Origin: Hyphomicrobium sp.
GTDB lineage: Bacteria > Pseudomonadota > Alphaproteobacteria > Rhizobiales > Hyphomicrobiaceae
NCBI GenBank assembly: GCA_002928515.1
Contig: PERI01000002.1
Span: forward strand, 372,001 to 436,000
Length of the DNA stretch: 64,000 bases
Direction: 5' to 3'
In this document: piece after piece, positions 34,048 to 42,224 of the stretch
How the letters are laid out: each line of letters begins with the position of its first letter
Numbering within the stretch: position 1 is the stretch's first letter
Translations under genes and position numbers: made by a program
Notes under the pieces: model-generated
The model's input: the letters and a program-made list of their open reading frames with translations, nothing else
What the model was told of the DNA's origin: nothing
Database searches by the model: none

Positions 34048-34761
34048 ATGCGACCTTCCAAACGCCAGCCCGACGAACTCCGCCGCGTGTCTATTGAACG
34101 GGCTGTCTCTAAACATGCCGAGGGCTCGTGTCTGATCAAGTTTGGTGACACGCATGTGCTGTGCACCGCCAGTCTTGAAGAGCGCATTCCGCCGTGGCTC
34201 AAGGGTCAGGGACGGGGCTGGGTGACGGCTGAATACGCTATGCTGCCGCGCGCCACGCACGATAGGACCCGGCGGGAAGTCACCAGTGGGCACCCGTCCG
34301 GGCGCACGCAAGAAATCCAAAGGTTGGTCGGGCGCGCGCTTAGGGCTGTCGTAGATTTGCCTAAACTGGGCGAACGGCAGATCACGGTCGATTGCGACGT
34401 TATTCAAGCGGATGGCGGGACGCGCACGGCGGCCATCACCGGCGCCTGGGTTGCACTGCATGACTGCATCGAATGGATGAAGTTGCGCGACATGGTGAAA
34501 GACGGCGTGCTGCGCGATCAAATCGCGGCGGTGTCGTGCGGTCTCTACAAGGGTGAGCCTGTGCTCGATCTCGATTATGCCGAGGACAGCAACGCTGACG
34601 CTGATGCAAATTTCGTGATGACCGGTTCGGGCGGCATCGTTGAAGTGCAGGGCACGGCCGAGACCACACCCTTTACGCAAGAGAAATTCGATCAGCTCAT
34701 GAGCTTGGCCAAAAAGGGCATTGGTGAGTTGGTTCAGTTGCAAAAATTGACCGTTGCTTAA
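34048..34761 (+). CDS. rph: Ribonuclease PH
   Basis: RNase PH is a phosphate-dependent 3' to 5' exoribonuclease that trims tRNA ends. It begins [18 protein letters not shown] and shows [18 protein letters not shown], the phosphate-binding [15 protein letters not shown] and the catalytic segment [21 protein letters not shown] use the ATG at 34048, with AGGAG four bases upstream; this gives the usual length of about 237 residues. rdgB follows after 62 bases, a common pairing in rhizobia. Confidence 0.97.
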   Translation: MRPSKRQPDELRRVSIERAVSKHAEGSCLIKFGDTHVLCTASLEERIPPWLKGQGRGWVTAEYAMLPRATHDRTRREVTSGHPSGRTQEIQRLVGRALRAVVDLPKLGERQITVDCDVIQADGGTRTAAITGAWVALHDCIEWMKLRDMVKDGVLRDQIAAVSCGLYKGEPVLDLDYAEDSNADADANFVMTGSGGIVEVQGTAETTPFTQEKFDQLMSLAKKGIGELVQLQKLTVA

Positions 34762-34823
34762 GCGAAAGCGTTCTGCTGGTCGAATGGGCTGTATGTTTTG
34801 TTCGGTCGCATGTCGGTATCTCA

Positions 34824-35735
34824 ATGGACCTCGATGGTATGAGTGATGTCGCCGTTCCGAAGCTGCGCGCTGGGACCAAGCTCGTGGTCGCCAGTCACAA
34901 CCCCGGCAAGGTGTGGGAGATCAATCAACTGATCGCGCCGTATGGACTGGACGCAGTATCGGCTGGCGATCTTGGTTTGGCGGAGCCTGAAGAAACAGAG
35001 CCCACGTTTGCAGGTAACGCGCAGCTCAAAGCGGTAGCGGCAGCTAACGGGTCTGGATTGCCGGCGTTGGCAGATGACTCTGGCTTAGAGGTGGAATGTT
35101 TGGGCGGTGCGCCGGGCATTTATTCGGCGCGCTGGGCGGGTCCCGGCAAAGATTTTGGCTTGGCGATGCGTAAGGTCGGTGAAGAAGTGACCGCGCGGCA
35201 TGGCTGGTCCATACCCGGACCGCGTGCCAATTTTATTTCGGTGCTGTGCCTTGCGTGGCCGGGCGGCGAGACGCAGATTTTTGAAGGTCGCGTATTTGGA
35301 CATCTCGTTTGGCCGCCGCGTGGCGGCAATGGTTTTGGCTACGATCCTATGTTCGTCGCCGATGGCGAAACCCAGACATTCGGCGAAATGGAACCGGCGC
35401 AGAAATATGCGATCTCTCACCGCACACGCGCGTTTGCAGCGTTCAAGGCTGCGTGTCTTGAGCATATCCAATCGACCGAGCCAGTCGGTGCTACGGGGCG
35501 CGATTTGGCAGCTCTCCATGCAGCGGCGGCAAGCTTATCGACGCAAACCGAAGCTGCGCAGTTTGTGCTGCGCTTGAAGGCCGATCTTTCAGAACATAAG
35601 GCGCTTTGGGCGCATGTCACGTTGGAGGATTATCTCTCAGCGCTTGCGCGCGAACTCGATGCATCACATCAGCCGCATGCACCTGCTTGGCGCACTCTTG
35701 CGCATGCTTTACTCGCGGCCAGTCGCAATGGGTGA
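34824..35735 (+). CDS. rdgB: Non-canonical purine NTP pyrophosphatase RdgB with a C-terminal extra domain
   Basis: The N-terminal 215 residues or so are the HAM1/RdgB fold that hydrolyses ITP, dITP and XTP to keep them out of DNA and [54 protein letters not shown] and [11 protein letters not shown]. Residues from about 232 to 303 form an added helical part ([47 protein letters not shown]) that resembles the DUF7660 domain, normally a separate protein. At 303 residues it is about 90 longer than usual. ATG at 34839 is an alternative start. The stop overlaps the region of the hemW start. Confidence 0.92.
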   Translation: MDLDGMSDVAVPKLRAGTKLVVASHNPGKVWEINQLIAPYGLDAVSAGDLGLAEPEETEPTFAGNAQLKAVAAANGSGLPALADDSGLEVECLGGAPGIYSARWAGPGKDFGLAMRKVGEEVTARHGWSIPGPRANFISVLCLAWPGGETQIFEGRVFGHLVWPPRGGNGFGYDPMFVADGETQTFGEMEPAQKYAISHRTRAFAAFKAACLEHIQSTEPVGATGRDLAALHAAAASLSTQTEAAQFVLRLKADLSEHKALWAHVTLEDYLSALARELDASHQPHAPAWRTLAHALLAASRNG

Positions 35736-35739
35736 CGCG

Positions 35740-37023
35740 ATGACCCCATCTCGGTCCGGCTTGGACGCCAACGATCCTGGTTTTGGCGTTTATGTGCACT
35801 GGCCATTTTGTGCGCAGAAATGTCCGTACTGCGATTTCAATAGTCATGTGCGCTTCGGCGGCTGGGATGAAGATCGATTTCTGTCGGCTTATCTGCGCGA
35901 ACTCGACGATGCGCGGCAGCGCACCGGGCCACGTATCGTCAACAGCATCTTCTTTGGCGGTGGTACGCCATCATTGATGAAGCCTTCGACGACGGCCGCG
36001 ATTTTAGACCGTATCGCCGCGTTGTGGTCAGTCGGCTCGGATGCTGAGATCACACTGGAAGCCAATCCCGGTAGTGTAGAAGCTGGTCGCTTTCGCGGTT
36101 ATCGCGACGCTGGTGTCAATCGCGTGTCGATGGGGTTTCAAGCCCTCAACGATGAAGCCTTGAAGAAGCTGGGGCGGATTCACACGGTTGCGGAGGGACG
36201 TGCTGCGCTCGATGTTGCGCGCTCGACGTTTGCACGATTTTCCTTCGACCTGATTTATGCGCGGCCGGGTCAGACACCTGATGCCTGGCGCTCCGAGCTG
36301 TCGGATGCGCTCGATATGGCAGGCGATCATCTGTCACTTTATCAACTCACGATTGAGCCTGACACGCCTTATGCGGCTTTGCAGGCGGCTGGAAAATTGA
36401 TCGTTCCCGATGAGGATGCCGCTCTTGCCCTTTATGAAATTACGCAAGAATTGACACATGCGCGCGGATACGGGGCCTACGAAATTTCAAATCATGCGCG
36501 GCCTGGCCAAGAGAGCCGACACAACTTGTTGTATTGGCGGTACGGCGAATATGCCGGCGTTGGCCCCGGTGCACACGGTCGTTTGATGACATGCGACGGA
36601 CGCGTCGCAACGATCGCTGAGAAGCATCCAGAAACATGGGCGGGACAGGTTGAGGCAAAAGGCCATGGGCTTATCGACATCACATCTCTATCAGCTACCG
36701 AGCAGGGCGACGAAATGCTGCTGATGGGGCTGCGCTTGAGTGAGGGGGTCAATCTTGCTCGGCTTGCCGCACTCGGGTCTGTTAGACCGAGTTTGCAAAC
36801 CGTCTCCGAGTTGGAAGCGCTCGGGCTTTTGCAGTCGATATCGACGGGCAACGCTCCGCCGCACGCCATTCGGGCAACGCCTAAGGGGCGCTTTGTATTG
36901 AATGCGGTTGTGGCAAAGCTTTCTGAAAGTTTCGTGCCGCTCGAAGGCATCGCTTCCGGTTCTGTTGCGACCTCACAGCCAACTTCCCCTTTGCCGCAGC
37001 ATGCTTTAAGCACGCCTGCATGA
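35740..37023 (+). CDS. hemW: Radical SAM heme chaperone HemW
   Basis: HemW (formerly called coproporphyrinogen III oxidase-like) binds heme and a radical SAM 4Fe-4S cluster and is thought to deliver heme. Cluster cysteines 24, 28 and 31 are in FCAQKCPYCDFNSH; the residue after is Phe, not the fourth Cys of true HemN, which separates the two families. FFGGGTPSLM and ITLEANPGS follow. The ATG at 35740 is four bases after the rdgB stop; ATG at 35728 would overlap it. Its end overlaps the next gene by four bases (ATGA). Confidence 0.93.
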   Translation: MTPSRSGLDANDPGFGVYVHWPFCAQKCPYCDFNSHVRFGGWDEDRFLSAYLRELDDARQRTGPRIVNSIFFGGGTPSLMKPSTTAAILDRIAALWSVGSDAEITLEANPGSVEAGRFRGYRDAGVNRVSMGFQALNDEALKKLGRIHTVAEGRAALDVARSTFARFSFDLIYARPGQTPDAWRSELSDALDMAGDHLSLYQLTIEPDTPYAALQAAGKLIVPDEDAALALYEITQELTHARGYGAYEISNHARPGQESRHNLLYWRYGEYAGVGPGAHGRLMTCDGRVATIAEKHPETWAGQVEAKGHGLIDITSLSATEQGDEMLLMGLRLSEGVNLARLAALGSVRPSLQTVSELEALGLLQSISTGNAPPHAIRATPKGRFVLNAVVAKLSESFVPLEGIASGSVATSQPTSPLPQHALSTPA

Positions 37024-37601
37024 TGCGACGGCTCTATGATTGGATGATGCGCAAGGCGGCCGATGAGCGTGCGCCGACTGCGCTTTTCTGGGTTTCCTTT
37101 ATCGAGAGCTCGGTATTTCCCATTCCACCCGACGTGATGTTGGTGCCGATGGTGCTGGCGCGGCGGATGAAGGCTTGGTGGTACGCAACCGTTGCAACGG
37201 TCGGCTCTGTGCTGGGTGGCGTTCTGGGCTACGCGATTGGTTATTACTTGTTCGATACGGTCGGGCAGCCAATTCTGAAGTTTTACGGCAAGGCGGACAG
37301 TTTTCAAACCTTCGTTGACTGGTTCAACGAATGGGGCGTCTGGATTTTGATCATCAAAGGCATGACGCCGTTTCCCTATAAGGTTTTGACGATTGCGGCG
37401 GGTGTCGCCAGCATGAATCTCTTGTCGTTTATGGTTGCCTCGGTGGTGGCGCGTGCGATGCGCTTCTATCTCGTGGCAGGGTTGCTGTACTTTTTTGGCG
37501 AACCAATCCGTGATTTTATCGAGAAGCGCTTGAGCCTTGTCACAACGGTATTCGTGGTTCTGCTCGTTGCTGGGTTTGTGGCCGTTCGATTTGTGTTCTG
37601 A
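37020..37601 (+). CDS. DedA/YqaA family membrane protein
   Basis: The 193-residue inner-membrane protein has helices at about 15-45, 60-82, 105-135 and 165-190. The FIESSVFPIPPDVMLVPMVLA and GVLGYAIGYYLFDTVG segments and the GMTPFPYKVLTIAAGVA motif place it in the DedA-like (SNARE-associated) superfamily, YqaA branch. DedA proteins act in lipid carrier or membrane homeostasis; the role of this branch is unproven. It overlaps hemW by four bases. Confidence 0.9.
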   Translation: MMRRLYDWMMRKAADERAPTALFWVSFIESSVFPIPPDVMLVPMVLARRMKAWWYATVATVGSVLGGVLGYAIGYYLFDTVGQPILKFYGKADSFQTFVDWFNEWGVWILIIKGMTPFPYKVLTIAAGVASMNLLSFMVASVVARAMRFYLVAGLLYFFGEPIRDFIEKRLSLVTTVFVVLLVAGFVAVRFVF

Positions 37602-37636
37602 ACATTGCCGATCGGACTTGCGTTGGAGTTTATGGC

Positions 37637-38167
37637 ATGGCGTTTGATGGATCGGTCGATCGTGGTTTGGCCTATCAACTCGGTGCTCTCTCGCTGTTCG
37701 CTTCGGTCGCAGCCATTGTGACGGCTCTGGGTTTTCAATATCTCGGCGGTTACCACCCTTGTCCGCTGTGTCTGATGCAGCGGTATGCCTATTACTTTGC
37801 AATCCCAGTGTTGTTCGTCGCTCTCGCGCTGACTGCTGGTGGCTATCGCGGTTGGGCGGGGCTGCTGTTTTTCCTGGTTGCTTTAGGCTACCTCGCAAAC
37901 ACAGGTCTTGGTGTCTACCACGCGGGCGCAGAATGGAAATATTGGCCCGGTCCCGACACTTGCGGTGGCGATCAGGGCGTCGCAGCCACAGCCGGTGGAC
38001 TGCTCAAAGATCTTGAAAGCATCAAGGTCGTGCGTTGCGACGAAGCCTCGTGGCGAATGCTGGGCTTGTCGTTTGCGGGATGGAACGCCGCCATTTCATT
38101 TGTGTTGATGGCTTTGACTTTGCGCGCGGCATTTGCCGTGCAGGACGGCGGCGCAAACAGCCGCTAA
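37637..38167 (+). CDS. dsbB: Disulfide bond formation protein B
   Basis: DsbB is the four-helix inner-membrane protein that reoxidises DsbA and passes electrons to quinone. The first periplasmic Cys pair is at 42 and 45 (CPLCLMQRYAYY) and the second pair at 109 and 134 (DTCGG, VRCDE). The length of 176 residues is normal. It follows the DedA-like gene by 35 bases and is the last gene of the run that begins at rph. No dsbA is in the window. Confidence 0.92.
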   Translation: MAFDGSVDRGLAYQLGALSLFASVAAIVTALGFQYLGGYHPCPLCLMQRYAYYFAIPVLFVALALTAGGYRGWAGLLFFLVALGYLANTGLGVYHAGAEWKYWPGPDTCGGDQGVAATAGGLLKDLESIKVVRCDEASWRMLGLSFAGWNAAISFVLMALTLRAAFAVQDGGANSR

Positions 38168-38855
38168 ATATTTGACCTGTCAGGTTGTCCACAAATCTCG
38201 TGCGACGAGAAAAGATTGATTTTGTTGCCTTCACAAGACAGTCAAGCGAATATCATCGCGTGGACAAGATCGCGCCTTGGCGTTGCCTGAATGTGACGGC
38301 TATTCTCTCTTCGTTCGCGCAACACAACTGGGTCGAGTGCGAACGGGGGGAGATGAGCAGCTGAGGGGTTCGTAGTTTCTGCGTTCACGTCCTTATCTCG
38401 TTGCAAATCTTCAGTTCAGCACTTTGACCCGGTCCGTGTGTGTTCGCGTCAGTCGATTTTTGTAAGCGTTGCGTCAGGGTTGCGTTTCGTTGCGTACGAG
38501 TACGGACAAAGATTTCAAGATTTTTGTCCGGGGCGATCATAAGAATTTAGGTGAGCCGCTTCGACAAACTCGTTGAAGCGTAGGTCTGAGGGGCTCACCC
38601 ATTTTATGACTTTGTGTGCTGTTGCGTTGCGTGCGTCACCTAAGGAACCGATTTCGGAGGACAGTCGTTTGTTCTCCAATGAGCTGGCAGACATATGGAG
38701 TGTGAGCGAGTTAGCCCTCAATCCAGACATCACGCACCACAGTCTCGCGTAGTGATGTTCCAGCGCTCTGTGTGTCTGCCGCCTACCTCTTGTTGCAACG
38801 TGCGTGTGCACCCAAATGATTTTAGCGTGCAGCGTCATCCCCCGGAGCTGAACAC
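38168..38855. other. Gene-free, structured region
   Basis: The 688 bases have no credible coding region; the longest reading on the minus strand (38515-38838) has no ribosome site and no family-like content. Visible structure: a TCTCGT/ACGAGA hairpin at 38195-38209 just after dsbB; three GTTGCGT copies about 10 bases apart near 38468-38498; a 10-base stem CGGACAAA/TTTGTCCG at 38503-38530; and a nested inverted repeat GGTGAGCC (38550-38557) with GGCTCACC (38592-38599) enclosing CGCTTC/GAAGCG. It may encode a small RNA. Confidence 0.5.
38503..38599. repeat. Two adjacent inverted repeats
   Basis: CGGACAAA at 38503-38510 pairs with TTTGTCCG at 38523-38530. Then GGTGAGCC at 38550-38557 pairs with GGCTCACC at 38592-38599, with an inner stem CGCTTC (38557-38562) and GAAGCG (38575-38580). 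The pair of stems is in DNA that no gene explains. Confidence 0.55.
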
Positions 38856-39074
38856 ATGACCCCCTCGGTCCCCGATCATCTCAATCCCATTCAGTGGCAT
38901 CAGGCCATCGCTGTCAGTCGCCACACGTGTGCACGCGTGTTTCGCGATGGCGGGACAGCCAGCGATGCTTTGGCGACGTTTGGCTTAACGGCCGATGACG
39001 CCATCACCTGGGAGAAAGCGGTCGATCACATTGCCGCTGAGCTGTGTGCGCATCCGATGGCGCGAGCGGCATAA
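38856..39074 (+). CDS. Small conserved hypothetical protein
   Basis: The 72-residue protein reads MTPSVPDHLNPIQWHQAIAV and continues with SRHTCARVFRDGGTASDALATFGL and ITWEKAVDHIAAELC. It appears helical, with two cysteines and no signal peptide. The TCARVFRDGGT stretch looks conserved in rhizobial small proteins, but I cannot name a family. GGAG lies ten bases before the ATG, and a strong terminator follows. Confidence 0.65.
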   Translation: MTPSVPDHLNPIQWHQAIAVSRHTCARVFRDGGTASDALATFGLTADDAITWEKAVDHIAAELCAHPMARAA

Positions 39075-39115
39075 GTTGCCTTTAGTATTCGATTGATATC
39101 CTTCCAAAATAACTT

Positions 39116-39144
39116 CGCCCCGTCTCGCGAGACGGGGCGCTTTT
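39116..39144 (+). terminator. Intrinsic terminator
   Basis: CGCCCCGTCTCG at 39116-39127 and CGAGACGGGGCG at 39128-39139 are perfectly complementary, a 24-base palindrome that folds with a short CGCG tip, followed by C and TTTT. It ends the small gene at 38856-39074. Confidence 0.88.
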
Positions 39145-39177
39145 GTAGTTCGGAAGCCGCGCGAATATGTGGATGCG

Positions 39178-39738
39178 CTAGGGTTCCAGTTCCGTATCCC
39201 AATAAAGATAATCGAGCCAGCTATCGTGCAGATAGTTTGGCGGAAACAAACGCCCGTTGCGGTGGAGTTCGAACACTGTCGGACGGTAAGGCTCGAATGC
39301 CGGGTGCATACCGGCATCGCGCGGCATCAACCCGCCCTTCTTGAGATTGCATGGTGCGCACGCCGTGACGACATTGTCCCATCGCGTCAGGCCACCGCGC
39401 GACCGTGGAATGAGATGATCGAACGTGAGGTCGCTTTTGTCGCCGCAGTATTGGCATGAGAACCGGTCGCGCAGAAACACATTGAAGCGCGTGAACGCCG
39501 GGTAGAGTGCCGGTCGGACATAAGTTTTCAGCGATACGACGCTGGGCAAGCGGAATTCGTGAGATGGGCTGCGGACCACGCGCTCGTATTCGGAGACGAT
39601 GTTGACCCGATCCAAGAACACCGCTTTGACGGTGTCCTGCCAACTCCACAACGAAAGCGGATAATAGCTGAGAGGCCGAAAATCGGCATTCAGCACAAGG
39701 GCCGGACAATTGTCCGGTATGGAAACGTGAGCATTCAC
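39178..39738 (-). CDS. HNH endonuclease family protein
   Basis: The 186-residue protein has the N-terminal segment ALVLNADFRPLSYYPLSLWSW common to a large alphaproteobacterial HNH group, then CQYCG, the metal site DLTFDHLIPRSRGGLTRWDN and CAPCNLKKG. The two CxxC pairs form a structural zinc site and DH plus N are the HNH catalytic residues. The GTG at 39738 is chosen because GAGGA lies about ten bases upstream; GTG at 39792 would add 18 residues. Role in the cell unknown; not linked to a restriction system here. Confidence 0.88.
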   Translation of the reverse strand: MNAHVSIPDNCPALVLNADFRPLSYYPLSLWSWQDTVKAVFLDRVNIVSEYERVVRSPSHEFRLPSVVSLKTYVRPALYPAFTRFNVFLRDRFSCQYCGDKSDLTFDHLIPRSRGGLTRWDNVVTACAPCNLKKGGLMPRDAGMHPAFEPYRPTVFELHRNGRLFPPNYLHDSWLDYLYWDTELEP

Positions 39739-39869
39739 AGTCGCGCAGTCCTCGCGGTTTTGCCGTCGAATCGCGTCGTTAGTCCCCACCACACGGCCGG
39801 GATACTAGTCCTGCATATCAGTTCTGTGAAGCTTCCCCGTTTTCTTGCAAAAAAAGTGGAATATTGGCG

Positions 39870-40583
39870 CTATTTCCGCAACTTGCTATTGAGGAGCTTC
39901 GGTTTCTTCTGAGCCGACTTAGGTGCGTTGCATGCGCGGGCGCGCCCATAGTCCGCCCACAAGAGGCGAGCGGCTATGCCACGCCAAGGTCGCCATTGTT
40001 CGGCGAGCGCAGTCAAAGCATGGGGCGTTGGGCGTTCCTTCAACGCAAACAATCGTTGTGCTGCGAGCTGAAGAGCTAAATCGCCCGGCGCAAATGCGTC
40101 TGCGCGACGCAACGCAAACAAAAGATAGATGTCGGCGGTCCAAGGTCCGATGCCGTGTAATGACGTCAACTGGGCGATGATATCGTCCTCGGGTAGGTCG
40201 CTGAGCGCTTCGATATCGATTGTGTTTGCAGCGACTGCGTCGGCTAGAGCTTTCAAAGTTGTGATCTTTGCCGAGGACAACCCGTAGCCGGCAAGGACAG
40301 TGTCGGATTGCGACAACACAGTTGGAGCATCGAAAGGCGCTACACCGGTTTTCACGCGCGACCAGATTGCGTTGGCGCTTGCTGTCGATAATTGCTGGCC
40401 GACAATGATTTGCGAGATGCCCGAAAAATTTGCGTCGAAAGTCCGCAACGGCGGTGCACCATTGCTGTCATAGAGTGCGGCCATCACATCGCACTGCCGT
40501 GCCACTGCTGCAGCGCCTCTTGCTACATGCTGCTCGCTTGCAAGCACCTTCATACGCTTGTGGGTCACGCTCCATTTCTCCAT
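39870..40583 (-). CDS. DNA-3-methyladenine glycosylase II, AlkA-like (HhH-GPD)
   Basis: The enzyme removes alkylated bases from DNA. The helix-hairpin-helix LHGIGPWTADIYLLFAL is followed by AFAPGDLALQ, with the catalytic Asp at about residue 168, as in AlkA. ISQIIVGQQLSTASANAIW is the usual upstream helix. No iron-sulfur cysteines follow, unlike Nth. The start could also be ATG at 40553. The gene is 131 bases downstream of the HNH gene start, same strand. Confidence 0.88.
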   Translation of the reverse strand: MEKWSVTHKRMKVLASEQHVARGAAAVARQCDVMAALYDSNGAPPLRTFDANFSGISQIIVGQQLSTASANAIWSRVKTGVAPFDAPTVLSQSDTVLAGYGLSSAKITTLKALADAVAANTIDIEALSDLPEDDIIAQLTSLHGIGPWTADIYLLFALRRADAFAPGDLALQLAAQRLFALKERPTPHALTALAEQWRPWRGIAARLLWADYGRARACNAPKSAQKKPKLLNSKLRK

Positions 40584-40669
40584 CAGAACACTTTATGTCG
40601 CGAGCGATCAGGCGTAAAATAAGAGGCTTCTTGCAGGTCTATCTCGGCATCCAAGAGGCGCGTTTTCCC

Positions 40670-41200
40670 ATGACTCAATGTGCGGTTGCAGGTCGTGTCG
40701 TTTGCTTCGTTGTGTTCTGTGCGATGTTTGCTATGTCAGTGCACGGACAACCCCGATTTAAAAATTGGGATACCTTAAAAAATCAGCGTCATGGATTTTC
40801 GATTGGATATCCGAATGACGTTTTTGAGCAAAAGTTGCCGCCGACGACCGATGAAGGTGGCATCTTTTTTTCCAAGGATGGCAAGGCAAAACTCCTAGTC
40901 GGGGCGTTTGCAAATGAGGGCGGCAATTCGCTCACGGATTATCGTGAGTTTCTTTTGACTGAGCACTATGCGGGCGCAATTATCGATTACGCGCCTTTGC
41001 GCAAGCGTTGGTTTGTTCTGTCGGGCATACGTAACGATGAAATGTTTTATGAGCGTGTGAGTTTCACGTGTGGAGGCAAATTGATCAACAGTTGGGCGAT
41101 GTTGTATCCGGTTGCGGAGCGTAAAATGTATGACCGCGTGGTCGAGGCTGTGGCGCGTAAATATACCCCTGGCGAGGGTCAAACGGGGACCTGCGATTGA
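40670..41200 (+). CDS. Secreted hypothetical protein
   Basis: The 176-residue protein has a signal peptide (AGRVVCFVVFCAMFAMSVHG, mature start near QPRFK). The mature part opens with RHGFSIGYPNDVFEQKLPP, a pattern of one-domain periplasmic proteins with a PsbP-like sheet, and ends with two cysteines (FTCGG, TGTCD) that may pair. I cannot name a family. ATG at 40670 is chosen for the signal peptide. The stop overlaps the gluQ start (TTGA). Confidence 0.65.
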   Translation: MTQCAVAGRVVCFVVFCAMFAMSVHGQPRFKNWDTLKNQRHGFSIGYPNDVFEQKLPPTTDEGGIFFSKDGKAKLLVGAFANEGGNSLTDYREFLLTEHYAGAIIDYAPLRKRWFVLSGIRNDEMFYERVSFTCGGKLINSWAMLYPVAERKMYDRVVEAVARKYTPGEGQTGTCD

Positions 41201-42063
41201 GCGCGGTCGTCACGCGCTTTGCGCCGTCGCCAAATGGTTGGCTACATGCCGGCCATGCCCTTTCGGCGTTGACAGCATTTGATATCGCCCAGCGAAATGG
41301 CGGGCGGTTTGTGCTGCGTATCGAAGATATCGATGTGGCTCGTCGTAGCCCGGAATACGTCGCGGCGATTTACGACGATCTGGCGTGGTTGGGATTAACT
41401 TGGCAGGAGCCAGTGCTGGTTCAGTCCGAGCACTTTACGGAATATCTGGCGGCTGCTGACAAGCTGATCGCGATGGGATTGTTGTATCCTTGCTTTGCCT
41501 CGCGTGCCGAGATTGAGGCTGCTGCCGATCCTTCGCGGGTCGATCCTGATGGCGCTCCGCTTTATCCGGGACTTTGGAAAAAAGTTGCCGCGGAAGAGAT
41601 CAAAAATCGCTTGGAAACTGGTGACACGCCAGCATTGCGATTGGATATGGATGCGGCCATGGCCGCGTTGCGGGCCAAGATCGGTGAAATGCCGTTGACG
41701 TTCACAGAAATCGACGAGAACGGCGTTGCGCGAACACTGCGTGCCGAGCCAGAGCGTTGGGGCGATGCCGTTATTGTGCGCAAGGATGTTCCAGCTAGCT
41801 ATCACTTGGCGGTGGTTGTCGATGATGCGCGCCAAGGCGTGACACACGTCACGCGCGGACAAGACATTATGCCAGCCACCGGTTTGCATCGATTGTTGCA
41901 AGTTTTGTTAGAGCTTCCTGAGCCCGTTTACAGCCATCATCGTTTGATCCGCTGGTCTGATGGACGCAAGCTGTCCAAGAGTTCGGGCGATATGGGCTTG
42001 CGCTCGCTTCGGCAAGAAGGTGCTTCGGCCGAAGATATCAAGCGGGCGATAGGGTTTAGCTAA
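41197..42063 (+). CDS. gluQ: Glutamyl-Q tRNA(Asp) synthetase
   Basis: GluQ is a shortened glutamyl-tRNA synthetase that attaches glutamate to the queuosine base in tRNA(Asp). It shows RFAPSPNGWLHAGHALSAL (HIGH-type motif HAGH), RIEDIDVAR and GRKLSKSSGD (KMSKS-type). It has no anticodon-binding domain, as expected for 288 residues. The CxC zinc site of the E. coli enzyme is missing: only one Cys remains in YPCFASRAEI. The start is a TTG overlapping the stop of the previous gene, with GGGG eight bases before it. Confidence 0.93.
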   Translation: MSAVVTRFAPSPNGWLHAGHALSALTAFDIAQRNGGRFVLRIEDIDVARRSPEYVAAIYDDLAWLGLTWQEPVLVQSEHFTEYLAAADKLIAMGLLYPCFASRAEIEAAADPSRVDPDGAPLYPGLWKKVAAEEIKNRLETGDTPALRLDMDAAMAALRAKIGEMPLTFTEIDENGVARTLRAEPERWGDAVIVRKDVPASYHLAVVVDDARQGVTHVTRGQDIMPATGLHRLLQVLLELPEPVYSHHRLIRWSDGRKLSKSSGDMGLRSLRQEGASAEDIKRAIGFS

Positions 42064-42079
42064 GTTTTGCTTAGACTTT

Positions 42080-42105
42080 CAGGCGTGGCGAGAGCGCCGC
42101 GCCTG
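42080..42105 (+). terminator. Hairpin after gluQ
   Basis: CAGGCG (42080-42085) and CGCCTG (42100-42105) enclose an inner GGCG/CGCC stem with an AGAG loop, giving a 10- to 11-base stem. It begins 16 bases after the gluQ stop. No strong T run follows. Confidence 0.45.
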
Positions 42106-42224
42106 AAGGTGTTTCTAGAACAGCCCTATTTTTCTCGCGCTCCGCGACGTACAGTTTCGGAGTTGCGACTTTGTATTGGGGCGTTGGTGTGAAGAAGCCA
42201 TCTCATGAGAGCGTGCGACGGGGG

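Noticed and set aside
36492-37898. 468-residue minus-strand reading under hemW, the DedA-like gene and dsbB
   Set aside because: It is antisense to three well-supported genes and is dominated by Arg, His and Asn.
38515-38838. 107-residue minus-strand reading in the gap after dsbB
   Set aside because: No ribosome site, no recognisable fold, and it runs across strong inverted repeats.
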